The position numbers and the translations under genes were made by a program. Shown piece by piece: positions 1-6,981 of a DNA stretch of 22,428 bases. The notes under the pieces were generated by a model that did not search any database, was not told where the DNA came from, and worked only from the letters and a program-made list of their open reading frames with translations. The first letter of the stretch is position 1. Each line of letters starts with the position of its first letter. Source of the DNA: CAYMOV01 sp964392085 (GTDB lineage: Bacteria; Oederibacteriota; Muellerivitia; Muellerivitales; Muellerivitaceae); contig CAYMOV010000038.1 of assembly GCA_964392085.1 (NCBI GenBank), forward strand, positions 1 through 22,428, read 5' to 3'.

Positions 1-390
1 ACCGCCGCCGAGCCGGCGTTGGATTGGACCGCTTGGTTCAAGGACGGCAACGGTTCCTTCAAGGACAAGGTCGAATACCTTTATTTCGCCTGGTTCGCGC
101 AGGACGCCAGGCCCTGGCTCGAAAAGGGGGACACCCGCCTGCGTTTCGCCCAAGGGGCCGTGGAGTTGGTGAACCGATTGGGCCCGAAGGAAACGAGTGG
201 CCGTCTCCTGAAGGTGGACATCGCCTACATCACCGCGAAGGACGAATACGGCATGCCGAAATGGGACAGCCTGAAGAAGGCGGCCCACCTGGAGGGAACC
301 CTCGCGAACGTGAAGGCCTTGGCCGCCAAGCCCCAACCCTGGACGGCGGAGGACCTCCGGCTCGCCTTCCCGGTTTTCAACACGTTCTAG
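1..390 (+). CDS. C-terminal end of an unrecognised protein (5' truncated by the window)
   Basis: The reading frame is open from base 1 to a TAG at 388-390, giving 129 residues, and has no convincing internal start. A TTG at 19 lies in frame but has no ribosome binding site, so the gene almost certainly begins upstream. The visible part is soluble-looking and rich in Trp, Lys and Ala, with no transmembrane segment and no repeat. I recognise no family or catalytic motif. No U-tract terminator follows; a GC-rich hairpin at about 393-413 is the only structure. It could be the end of a gene co-directional with the two-barrel unit downstream, but the 196-base gap and the palindrome at 507-520 argue for a separate transcript. 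Confidence 0.6.
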   Translation, partial: TAAEPALDWTAWFKDGNGSFKDKVEYLYFAWFAQDARPWLEKGDTRLRFAQGAVELVNRLGPKETSGRLLKVDIAYITAKDEYGMPKWDSLKKAAHLEGTLANVKALAAKPQPWTAEDLRLAFPVFNTF

Positions 391-506
391 TGGGGCTTCC
401 CGTTCCGGGCCCCCGAGAGGCCGACAAGGCCGATTGGGCGCAAATCGTTGGAACTCCTGCCGTCCCGACACGTCTGAAAAGGGCCCTTCACCCTTAACCC
501 TTTGGT

Positions 507-520
507 TTGACCCGGATCAA
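507..520. promoter_or_regulatory. FNR/CRP-family-like palindrome
   Basis: TTGACCCGGATCAA matches the FNR-type box TTGAT-N4-ATCAA in nine of ten defined positions. It lies 66 bases upstream of the GTG at 587, a plausible place for an activator or repressor of the TPR/barrel genes. No well-spaced -10 box is clear beside it. The match is to a short consensus, so chance occurrence is possible. Confidence 0.35.
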
Positions 521-586
521 GCCTTCGCCGACCCGGAATGGGCCGCGAGATGGGGCGGGCCCTCCACGGCCCGACAGGAGCATTCG

Positions 587-1798
587 GTGAAACGTTGGAT
601 CCTACTCCTCGGGTTCGCGGGACCAGCGGCCCTGTGGGCCCAAACCCCTGGCGGCGCCTCCACCGCACCCGACCCGGTCCTCCAAACCGCCCGCCAAGCC
701 TTCGTGGAGAAAGATTACGCGCGGGCCCAAAAACTGTACCAAGCCCTCGCCGAGAAGGGCGCGGATCCGGCGTTGTGGATCCAGTCGGGCAATTGCGACA
801 TCGACCTGGACCGCCCGGCGGAAGCGTGCGCGGCCTTTGAAAAGGCCCTCGCCCTGAAGCCGGATATCCCGGGGTTGGCGGCCTTCATCAAGAAAATACG
901 CTCGAAAATGGAAGCCGCGGCTCCTCCGGCCCAAGAAGCCTCCGCACACGGGGCGGCGCCTTCCAAAAACCACGCCGCCCCGTCCTCCGGAAAATACCCA
1001 GCCTTTGGCTTCCGGTTCACGCCGGCCTTGATGGCGGTGAACGCCGCGGCCTACGCCGGCGACTCGGCGGAGTTGAGCGAGCAGACGCGCCTTTATCACG
1101 GCTCAATATCGCACCGCGCCAAGCCCCCCCAAGCCACCCCTTACGGTTCATTGGAGCTTTATTGGCGGCTGCGTCCCCGGTGGGAAATCGGGTTGGAGGC
1201 CGGTTGGGTGGACGAGGGGAAGTATGACACCCACATCGTCCAGCCCCGCCCGCTCAACCCCTCCAAGGTGGAAACCATCGACCAGGATTTCACAACCAGC
1301 GCGACCCCATTGGCCCTGAACTTCCGTTGGCGTTTCCACCTGGGGCCCAAGGGGACCGATTTCCACCTGCTCCTCGGGGGGGCGTATTACCCGGTCCGGA
1401 TCACCTACCACCGGGCGGGACAGGATCTCCCCTCCTTCCTGCATCCCCTGGACCCGACGGATTATCCGGTGTTCCAACAGACCGAAGACGGCGTCTTCAG
1501 GGCCAACCGATGGGGACTCCAGTTCGGCTTGGGAACGGACCTCTCCCTGGGCGGCCATTGGTCCCTCAACCCCTCCTTGCGTTGGCGGGTGGCCAAAGTG
1601 GCGAATTTCACCGGGACCGTCACCACCGTGAACGGCGCCGGCGTCACCAAGACCCATGCCGCCCGGCTTTACCTGGATTGGGCCAACGGCAACATCAACG
1701 CCCTCAACACCGACGTCGAGCCGGGGCCGGCTTGGGCGCCCATGGAATTCTCCTTCAACGGGTTGGAAGCGGGCCTGGGGGTTTCCTATGGGCTCTAA
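587..1798 (+). CDS. TPR-containing outer-membrane beta-barrel protein
   Basis: This is an exported protein of 403 residues. I chose the GTG at 587 because AGGAG at 576-580 sits six bases upstream and because it opens a clean signal peptide (MKRWILLLGFAGPAALWA, cleavage after residue 18). An in-frame upstream start at 434 would place 51 residues before it. Residues about 30-95 form two TPR-like helical pairs (AxxAFxxKDYxxAxxLYxxLAEKG, then AxxAFEKALALKPD). A Pro/Ala/Ser linker follows. Residues about 138-403 show alternating hydrophobic/polar strands with many Tyr, Trp and Gly, such as SLELYWRLRPRWEIGLEAGW, ending in GLGVSYGL; this is typical of an 8- to 12-strand outer-membrane barrel. The periplasmic TPR part probably binds a partner. 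The stop overlaps the next gene by 11 bases, so translation is likely coupled. The specific function is unknown. Confidence 0.82.
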   Translation: MKRWILLLGFAGPAALWAQTPGGASTAPDPVLQTARQAFVEKDYARAQKLYQALAEKGADPALWIQSGNCDIDLDRPAEACAAFEKALALKPDIPGLAAFIKKIRSKMEAAAPPAQEASAHGAAPSKNHAAPSSGKYPAFGFRFTPALMAVNAAAYAGDSAELSEQTRLYHGSISHRAKPPQATPYGSLELYWRLRPRWEIGLEAGWVDEGKYDTHIVQPRPLNPSKVETIDQDFTTSATPLALNFRWRFHLGPKGTDFHLLLGGAYYPVRITYHRAGQDLPSFLHPLDPTDYPVFQQTEDGVFRANRWGLQFGLGTDLSLGGHWSLNPSLRWRVAKVANFTGTVTTVNGAGVTKTHAARLYLDWANGNINALNTDVEPGPAWAPMEFSFNGLEAGLGVSYGL

Positions 1799-2687
1799 GG
1801 GACCCTGGACCGGGCGGCGATGGCGCGCGGCGTTCCTGCTCGCGGCCTTGGGATTGGTTTTGGGCTGGGGCCCGGCCCGGGCCCAGGATGACGACGACGA
1901 GACGGACGACCCCACCGCGGGGTATGGGTGGAAGGGGACTGTGGAGTCGGCCTGGGCGGGCCAAGGCGGGGGCCAGAACACCGAAACCCTTTCCTTGACC
2001 TCGGCGTACCAGTTCGGGGAAAGCGGTTCATCCCTGGGCCTGGGGGTCCTGGGCGGGACCGGAAGGACCGAGGGGATCCAGGAGGGGCAGGGCACCCTGA
2101 CCCTCTCGGGGGTTTGGGGCGTGGATGCCTTCACGCCGAACCTGTCCCTTTCCCTCGAACGGGCGGGGGGCGGACAAACCGCCCGGACCGCCGACGGGGG
2201 AGTTGGGTGGGATTTTTCCGACGCTTTCAGCCTCGACCTCACGGCGAGTTATGCGGTCCAGAACCACATCGCCCCCACCGCCAAACTGCTGAACCTGGCC
2301 CCCTCCACCTTGACCAGCCTCTCGGCGGACCTGTTGAGCCACAGTGAGTCCCTGGGGCTCGCCCTGGATTGGCAGGTCTTGGGGACCCTAGGGTTTTCGG
2401 TTGGCTTTACCCGTGAAATGGACTACACCGATGTGGTCCAAAACCTTTCCCACACCCTTTCCAAACCCGTGAACCTGAGGGGTTGGATCAATACCGGAAC
2501 CCTTGGGACGACCCTGACCCTGGGGGACCGTTGGAGCTTGGGGGTTTCCGCCAACACAGGCCTCCAATATTCCCCCGGGAACGGGTTCTACAACGGCCGG
2601 ACGGGAAAAAGCGACGTAACGGCGGGCCCTACCCACAGCCATTTCTTTGGGGGCGGAACCGACCTGTCCTATTCTTTCGACCTTTAA
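1788..2687 (+). CDS. Small outer-membrane beta-barrel protein
   Basis: This is a 299-residue exported protein. The ATG at 1788 lies inside the end of the preceding gene (11-base overlap). It begins a textbook signal peptide with an Arg-rich n-region (TGRRWRAA), a Leu/Ala core and cleavage near ARA (residue 32), followed by an acidic DDDDETDD stretch. The ribosome binding site is weak (a G-rich run only), consistent with translational coupling to the TPR/barrel gene. The mature part is a succession of Gly-, Ser- and Thr-rich amphipathic strands (SLSLERAGGGQT, LDLTASYAVQN, LGFSVGFTREMDY) ending in TDLSYSFDL, a barrel pattern. No catalytic motif is seen. It and its TPR partner may form one outer-membrane assembly. 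No intrinsic terminator is visible in the 162 bases that follow. Confidence 0.8.
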   Translation: MGSKGPWTGRRWRAAFLLAALGLVLGWGPARAQDDDDETDDPTAGYGWKGTVESAWAGQGGGQNTETLSLTSAYQFGESGSSLGLGVLGGTGRTEGIQEGQGTLTLSGVWGVDAFTPNLSLSLERAGGGQTARTADGGVGWDFSDAFSLDLTASYAVQNHIAPTAKLLNLAPSTLTSLSADLLSHSESLGLALDWQVLGTLGFSVGFTREMDYTDVVQNLSHTLSKPVNLRGWINTGTLGTTLTLGDRWSLGVSANTGLQYSPGNGFYNGRTGKSDVTAGPTHSHFFGGGTDLSYSFDL

Positions 2688-2801
2688 TCGCTAGAGATTT
2701 CCACACGTTTTATCCCTTTCCCGCCAATTCGAACCGAGAGAAGGCTTTTTAAACCGCCACAGTTATTGAAAGTTTGGGATAAAATACGTTGGTCAACTTG
2801 T

Positions 2802-2820
2802 AGGTAAAAACGTTTTACCT
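2802..2820. promoter_or_regulatory. Inverted repeat, candidate LacI-type operator of the esterase gene
   Basis: AGGTAAAAACGTTTTACCT has perfect 8-base arms around ACG, with the AAAACGTTTT core typical of LacI-family operators. It lies 30 bases before the ATG at 2850. A TAAAAT hexamer at 2780-2785 is a possible -10 box, which would put the palindrome just downstream of the transcription start, a repressor position. No good -35 is seen at normal spacing. Confidence 0.5.
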
Positions 2821-2849
2821 TGACCACTCACTCCTTGGAGCTAAAACCC

Positions 2850-5800
2850 ATGTCCCCCTCAACGCGATCCCTCTTGAAAAAAAATGGGACCGGTTCCTGC
2901 GCGGTTTTCCTGGCTTTGTTGGCCCTTCCGCTCCAAGCGACAGTGGTTCTTCCCAACCTGTTCGGGAACAACATGATCCTGCAGAGGAACCAACCCGTCC
3001 ACATTTGGGGCACGGCGAACCCGGGGGAGCCGGTGACGGTCACTTTCAATTCCCAAACCGCGGTGACCCAGGGGGACAGCTTCTCCAAATGGGCCTTGGA
3101 CCTGCCGTCCATGCCCGCCAACGCCACGGGACAGGTGCTCGCGATCCAAGGCCCCTCCAATAACGTCAGCCTGTCGAACGTCGTCGTGGGAGACATCTAC
3201 CTTTGCTCGGGCCAGTCGAATATGTGGTTTCCCCTGATGACCGTCGGCAATGGGTCCGTCACCACGGGACCGGCCGACGCGGCGGCCGCGAATTTCCCCA
3301 ACCTCCGGATGATGAACGTTCCCATGGGAATCTCGGCCACGCCGAAGTCCGACATCGACTATTCCCCCTGGTTCAGCGCGACGTCGGCCAACCAGGCCAC
3401 CCTTTTGAATTTCTCGGGCCTCGCGTTCTATTGCGGGCGTGACTTGGTGCAGACCGAGCCGTCGGTGCCCATCGGCATGCTCCAGTCCACTTATTACGGC
3501 ATGCCAGCCGAGGTCTTCATGAGCCGGGAGTCCATCCTGGCGGACCCCGCCCTGGCGGCCGCCGCCGCCCCCTTGTCGGGAGCCTTCGACACGACCTACG
3601 ACTCCAGCTATCCCACGGGCGTTTATAACTACATGATCGCGCCGCTCACGCCCTTCCGGGTCCGGGCCGTGCTCTGGGACCAAGGGGAAACCAACCAGGA
3701 CACCACGAATTCCGGCACGGGACCCCACGGTTGGGTCGCCTCCAACCAGTACAAGACCCTGATGCCCGAGCTGATCAAGGACTGGCGCATGAAGTGGAAC
3801 GCCATGCTTCCGGTGTTCCAGGTGCAACTGCAGAACATCTCGGACTTGACCAGCGGCGGGGCCTACAACCCCTGGTCCGGCCCCACCACGACCCTCTCCA
3901 CCGTCGGCTTGGCCGACGTTCGCTGGGGACAGCTGGAGACCCTCCGGGTGCCGCTCACGGGCATGAGCGTCAATATCGACCTGAACCCCAACGCCATGAA
4001 TTCCGACTCAACCCTTTCCTACCATCCCCCCAACAAGTACGATTTCGCGGATCGGTTGATCCCCTGGGTCCACCGGGTGGTCTACGCCGAATCCAACCCC
4101 CTGACCTTCACGGGACCCCTTTACCAGTCGTACCAAACGGGGGGATCCACCGTGACGATCCACTTCACCCTGCCCAACGGCGGGTCCCTATCCACGAACA
4201 ACTCACAAGCCGTGACCGGGATCCAGGTCGCCCCCGCCGGCTCGACCAACTACGTGTTCGCCCCCGCCACGATCGTCGGAAACGACCTGGTGGTCGACGG
4301 GTCCACGGTCGGCATTTCGAACCCCGGAACGGTTCGCTACGCCTGGAGCCAGAACCCCGTGGACCCGAACGGGCCCGTCGCCAACCTGTCGGATAGTTTT
4401 GGGTGGATGGCCTCGCCATTCATGACCTACGACCTTTCCAACATGGTCGTGGCGTCCTCGGGCGTCACGGTCCCCGACCTCAACCTGACCCCGCTGGTTT
4501 CCGACGGCACCGATTTCGGCACGCAGGGTTTCAACCAACCGGTCACCCACACCTTCACGATCGCCAATGACGCCTCCGCCACGGCTCCCCTGACGCTGAC
4601 GGGAGGGGTTGGAAATTACGTCCGCTTGTCCGGGCCCCAACAAACCGATTTCACCGTTACCCAACCCGCGGTCAATGTCTTGGCCCCGGGTTCCACCACC
4701 ACTTTCCAAGTGGTCTTCCAGGAATATCCCTTTGAGGGCCTGCGACAGGCCCTGCTCCAGATCCCCTGCAATACCCCCTCCAAAACCCCCTATACGATCT
4801 ACCTCCAGGGAACCATCCTGAACAATTGGACCCCGACCCAGACCCCCACGGGCACTTGGTTCACCTCCACCCCCACGAACACCATCACCTATACCATGAC
4901 CTACACGCCGAGCCCCACCCCCGCCATCGCTGTCACCATGATCGACGACTTTGAGGACACCAGCCGCGGGACGGGTACACCCAACGGCCGCACCAACCTC
5001 TGGGGTGGTACCTGGGGCCTTTACGATGACATCAAGGGCAGTGCGGTGTCCGGGGCCTTCTTGTCCCCAGGGGCGTCTTCCTCGTCATCCGCGGTGAGCC
5101 TGTTTGGCACGATCGTGGCTTCGGGATATTCCAACTACCTCTGCTGCCTCCTGGGACCTTGCACGGCCTATGACGCCGGGGCCGCGGGCCAAACGGGCCT
5201 CGAATTCTGGATGTACGGGGACGGACACCAGTACCGGGCCCAGATCCGGAAGGCCTCGGTCACCGATTCGGACAACTACGGCAAGACCCTGACGCCCCCC
5301 ATTGGGACTTGGACCTTCTACCAGATCCCCTTCACGGACATGACCCGGGAAGGTTGGGGAAGCCAGACCGGCCTGCCCACCAACCCGACGCTCAATGACG
5401 TGACCGGAATCCAATTCGACACCAAGTTCACGGGGGCCTTCTATTACTTGTTGGACCAGATCACCTTCTACAAGGTCCTACCCACTTACACGCCCACGTT
5501 CAGCCCGACCCCCACGATCACCCCGACCCCGACCGGCACCTGGTTCACCTCGACGCCGACGAAGACCTATACGCCCACGGTGACCCCTACGCCGACCTTC
5601 ACCCGCACCTTCACGCCCACGATCACCTTTACGCCCACCCTCACCTTCACCCCGACGGGCACCTGGTTCACGGCCACCTTCACGTCCACGCCCCCGCCGG
5701 ACACCGCCCTGTATCCCTGGGAAAACGGCACCACCATGGGATGGACCAACCTTTGGCAGGGTGTGACCGCGGTGTCGAACGCCACTGGAACGGCGCATTT

Positions 5801-6827
5801 GGGAACCCATTCGCTCCAGTTGTCCGTCAGTTTCACCGGCGGGACGGACGGGGAAGTCAGCGTCACGCCACCCTCGGTCGCCAATTTCACCGGCGGCAAG
5901 ACCCTGGTGGCTTGGTTGTATGTCCCCGTCGGCTTCCCGGCCGGCAGCACCGCCGACATCTTCATCAAGACCGGTTCGGGTTGGACCTGGGCCAACGGCG
6001 CCGGGGTGACCTTGGTCGCGGGGGCCTGGAACCAGATCGCCATGGATCCCGCGAATCCCTCTTACGCCGCCGGTGCCCTCGACTTGACCGCCATCATGGC
6101 CTTAGGCGTCCAGGTCATTCCCGCGGCCAACTGGACGGGAAGCCTCTACCTGGACTCGGTGGACGTGATCACGCCGGGTGGGACCTCGACGCCCACCCCG
6201 ACACGCACCAGTACCGCCACGCCCACCCAAACCGTAAACGTCAGCCCGGGGACGCCCACCAACACCTACTCCCCGACCCCGCCGGCGTCCTTGAGCCCGA
6301 CCCCGACGGCGTCCTTCACGTCCACCCCGACTGCCACCCCGACGGCGACTGTGACCCCGACTTCCACCCGGACATACACCTGGACTCCCTCGCCCACACC
6401 CACCTTCACGAATTCACCGATCCCGACCTCGACGTTCACTTGGACGTTGACCTATACGGCGACTTGGACGCCGACCATTACGAACACCCCCACCATCACC
6501 GATACGCCCACGGTGACGAATACCCCGGAGCCCGGCGAGGACCTGCCCTACCCCAACCCCGGGACGGGCGGCGTCACCTTCCTCCACAGCCTGACGACGG
6601 ACGCGGACCAGGTGATATTGAAGGTCTTCACCCTCGACTTCCGCAAGATCTATGAGGACGGGACCTTGGCCACCCAGGCGGGCCAGCACCTTTACGCTTT
6701 GGATTGGTCCAGGGCGAAGGGGACGCCGTCCTACGGCCTCTATTACCTGGTGCTGGTGGAGAAGCGTGACGGGACCGAGACCCGCAAGGTCATGAAGATC
6801 CTCTACGGGGACTTCAAACCCTATTGA
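2850..6827 (+). CDS. Secreted multimodular sialate-O-acetylesterase-type (SASA) carbohydrate esterase with CBM-like modules
   Basis: This is a 1325-residue secreted esterase, probably removing acetyl groups from polysaccharide or sialic-acid-like sugars. The ATG at 2850 has GGAG nine bases upstream; an in-frame TTG at 2820 is less likely. A signal peptide covers about residues 1-30. The SASA/SGNH domain spans about 30-540, with SGQSNM (nucleophile Ser123), WDQGETN (276-282, WYQGESN in relatives) and HPPNK (His392). Residues about 549-656 resemble an ASH/HYDIN-type Ig domain (DFGTQGFNQPVTHTFTIAND). Three Thr-Pro linkers (about 660-692, 877-951, 1111-1227) separate two galactose-binding-like beta-sandwiches (about 694-875 and 952-1109). 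The C-terminus (about 1232-1325, starting LPYPNPGTGG) resembles FlgD-like or type A sorting domains, suggesting secretion to or retention at the surface. The gene appears to be transcribed alone. SASA assignment is firm; substrate is inferred. Confidence 0.9.
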   Translation: MSPSTRSLLKKNGTGSCAVFLALLALPLQATVVLPNLFGNNMILQRNQPVHIWGTANPGEPVTVTFNSQTAVTQGDSFSKWALDLPSMPANATGQVLAIQGPSNNVSLSNVVVGDIYLCSGQSNMWFPLMTVGNGSVTTGPADAAAANFPNLRMMNVPMGISATPKSDIDYSPWFSATSANQATLLNFSGLAFYCGRDLVQTEPSVPIGMLQSTYYGMPAEVFMSRESILADPALAAAAAPLSGAFDTTYDSSYPTGVYNYMIAPLTPFRVRAVLWDQGETNQDTTNSGTGPHGWVASNQYKTLMPELIKDWRMKWNAMLPVFQVQLQNISDLTSGGAYNPWSGPTTTLSTVGLADVRWGQLETLRVPLTGMSVNIDLNPNAMNSDSTLSYHPPNKYDFADRLIPWVHRVVYAESNPLTFTGPLYQSYQTGGSTVTIHFTLPNGGSLSTNNSQAVTGIQVAPAGSTNYVFAPATIVGNDLVVDGSTVGISNPGTVRYAWSQNPVDPNGPVANLSDSFGWMASPFMTYDLSNMVVASSGVTVPDLNLTPLVSDGTDFGTQGFNQPVTHTFTIANDASATAPLTLTGGVGNYVRLSGPQQTDFTVTQPAVNVLAPGSTTTFQVVFQEYPFEGLRQALLQIPCNTPSKTPYTIYLQGTILNNWTPTQTPTGTWFTSTPTNTITYTMTYTPSPTPAIAVTMIDDFEDTSRGTGTPNGRTNLWGGTWGLYDDIKGSAVSGAFLSPGASSSSSAVSLFGTIVASGYSNYLCCLLGPCTAYDAGAAGQTGLEFWMYGDGHQYRAQIRKASVTDSDNYGKTLTPPIGTWTFYQIPFTDMTREGWGSQTGLPTNPTLNDVTGIQFDTKFTGAFYYLLDQITFYKVLPTYTPTFSPTPTITPTPTGTWFTSTPTKTYTPTVTPTPTFTRTFTPTITFTPTLTFTPTGTWFTATFTSTPPPDTALYPWENGTTMGWTNLWQGVTAVSNATGTAHLGTHSLQLSVSFTGGTDGEVSVTPPSVANFTGGKTLVAWLYVPVGFPAGSTADIFIKTGSGWTWANGAGVTLVAGAWNQIAMDPANPSYAAGALDLTAIMALGVQVIPAANWTGSLYLDSVDVITPGGTSTPTPTRTSTATPTQTVNVSPGTPTNTYSPTPPASLSPTPTASFTSTPTATPTATVTPTSTRTYTWTPSPTPTFTNSPIPTSTFTWTLTYTATWTPTITNTPTITDTPTVTNTPEPGEDLPYPNPGTGGVTFLHSLTTDADQVILKVFTLDFRKIYEDGTLATQAGQHLYALDWSRAKGTPSYGLYYLVLVEKRDGTETRKVMKILYGDFKPY
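4827..4925 (+). repeat. Thr-Pro linker repeat 1 within the esterase gene
   Basis: Degenerate ACC/CCC-type codons encode a low-complexity Thr-Pro segment (PTQTPTGTWFTSTPTNT) joining the Ig-like domain to the first CBM-like domain. It contains the first of three PTGTWFT motifs in this gene. Confidence 0.75.
5478..5703 (+). repeat. Thr-Pro linker repeat 2 within the esterase gene
   Basis: About 75 residues of TPTxT/FTPT repeats with two PTGTWFT copies (near 5529 and 5655) separate the two CBM-like modules. Such a linker is flexible and usually a target for O-glycosylation. At DNA level it is a degenerate minisatellite and a likely site of repeat-number variation or misassembly. Confidence 0.75.
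6180..6536 (+). repeat. Thr-Pro linker repeat 3 within the esterase gene
   Basis: About 117 residues of Thr/Pro/Ser low complexity (TPTPTRTSTATPTQT, later TNTPTITDTPTVTNTPEPGE) link the second CBM-like domain to the C-terminal PYPNP domain. This is the longest linker in the protein. It lacks the PTGTWFT motif seen in the other two. Confidence 0.75.
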
Positions 6828-6872
6828 CGGGAATTGAAGTTAGTTTGACGGGTCTTGTGAATTCGCCTGATA

Positions 6873-6906
6873 CCCTCTCCCTTAAGGGGAGAGGGATGGG
6901 GTGAGG
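6873..6906. repeat. REP-like palindromic element (CCCTCTCCC / GGGAGAGGG hairpin)
   Basis: CCCTCTCCC at 6873-6881 pairs perfectly with GGGAGAGGG at 6887-6895 across a five-base loop, followed by ATGGGGTGAGG. Very similar hairpins with a GGGTGAGG tail are common dispersed intergenic repeats in many bacterial genomes. It lies 45 bases past the esterase stop and has no T-tract, so it is more likely a dispersed repeat or transcript-end stabiliser than a classical terminator. Confidence 0.5.
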
Positions 6907-6969
6907 TTGAACAATGAGTCCTCATGCTTCGCCTTTATTCTGATGGGTTCCTATCGGGCCTAGCGGCCT

Positions 6970-6975
6970 TATACT
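6970..6975 (+). promoter_or_regulatory. Candidate -10 box just upstream of the GH5 gene
   Basis: TATACT lies six bases before the ATG at 6982. A start of transcription about seven bases downstream would coincide with the A of the ATG, and no Shine-Dalgarno sequence is present. Together these suggest a leaderless mRNA. The -35 region is not recognisable. Confidence 0.35.
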
Positions 6976-6981
6976 GACAAC

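Noticed and set aside
1148..2242. A 364-codon minus-strand frame across the two barrel genes
   Set aside because: Pro/Arg-rich with no family resemblance; both plus-strand genes beneath it have signal peptides and proper starts.
2766..2785. TTGAAA and TAAAAT as a -35/-10 promoter for the esterase
   Set aside because: The two hexamers are only eight bases apart, far short of the 16-18 needed. The TAAAAT may still be a -10 with a poor -35.
4827..6536. Thr-Pro repeats as a CRISPR array or non-coding tandem repeat
   Set aside because: The repeats stay in frame, are degenerate at third positions and encode typical inter-domain linkers; there are no constant repeats with unique spacers.
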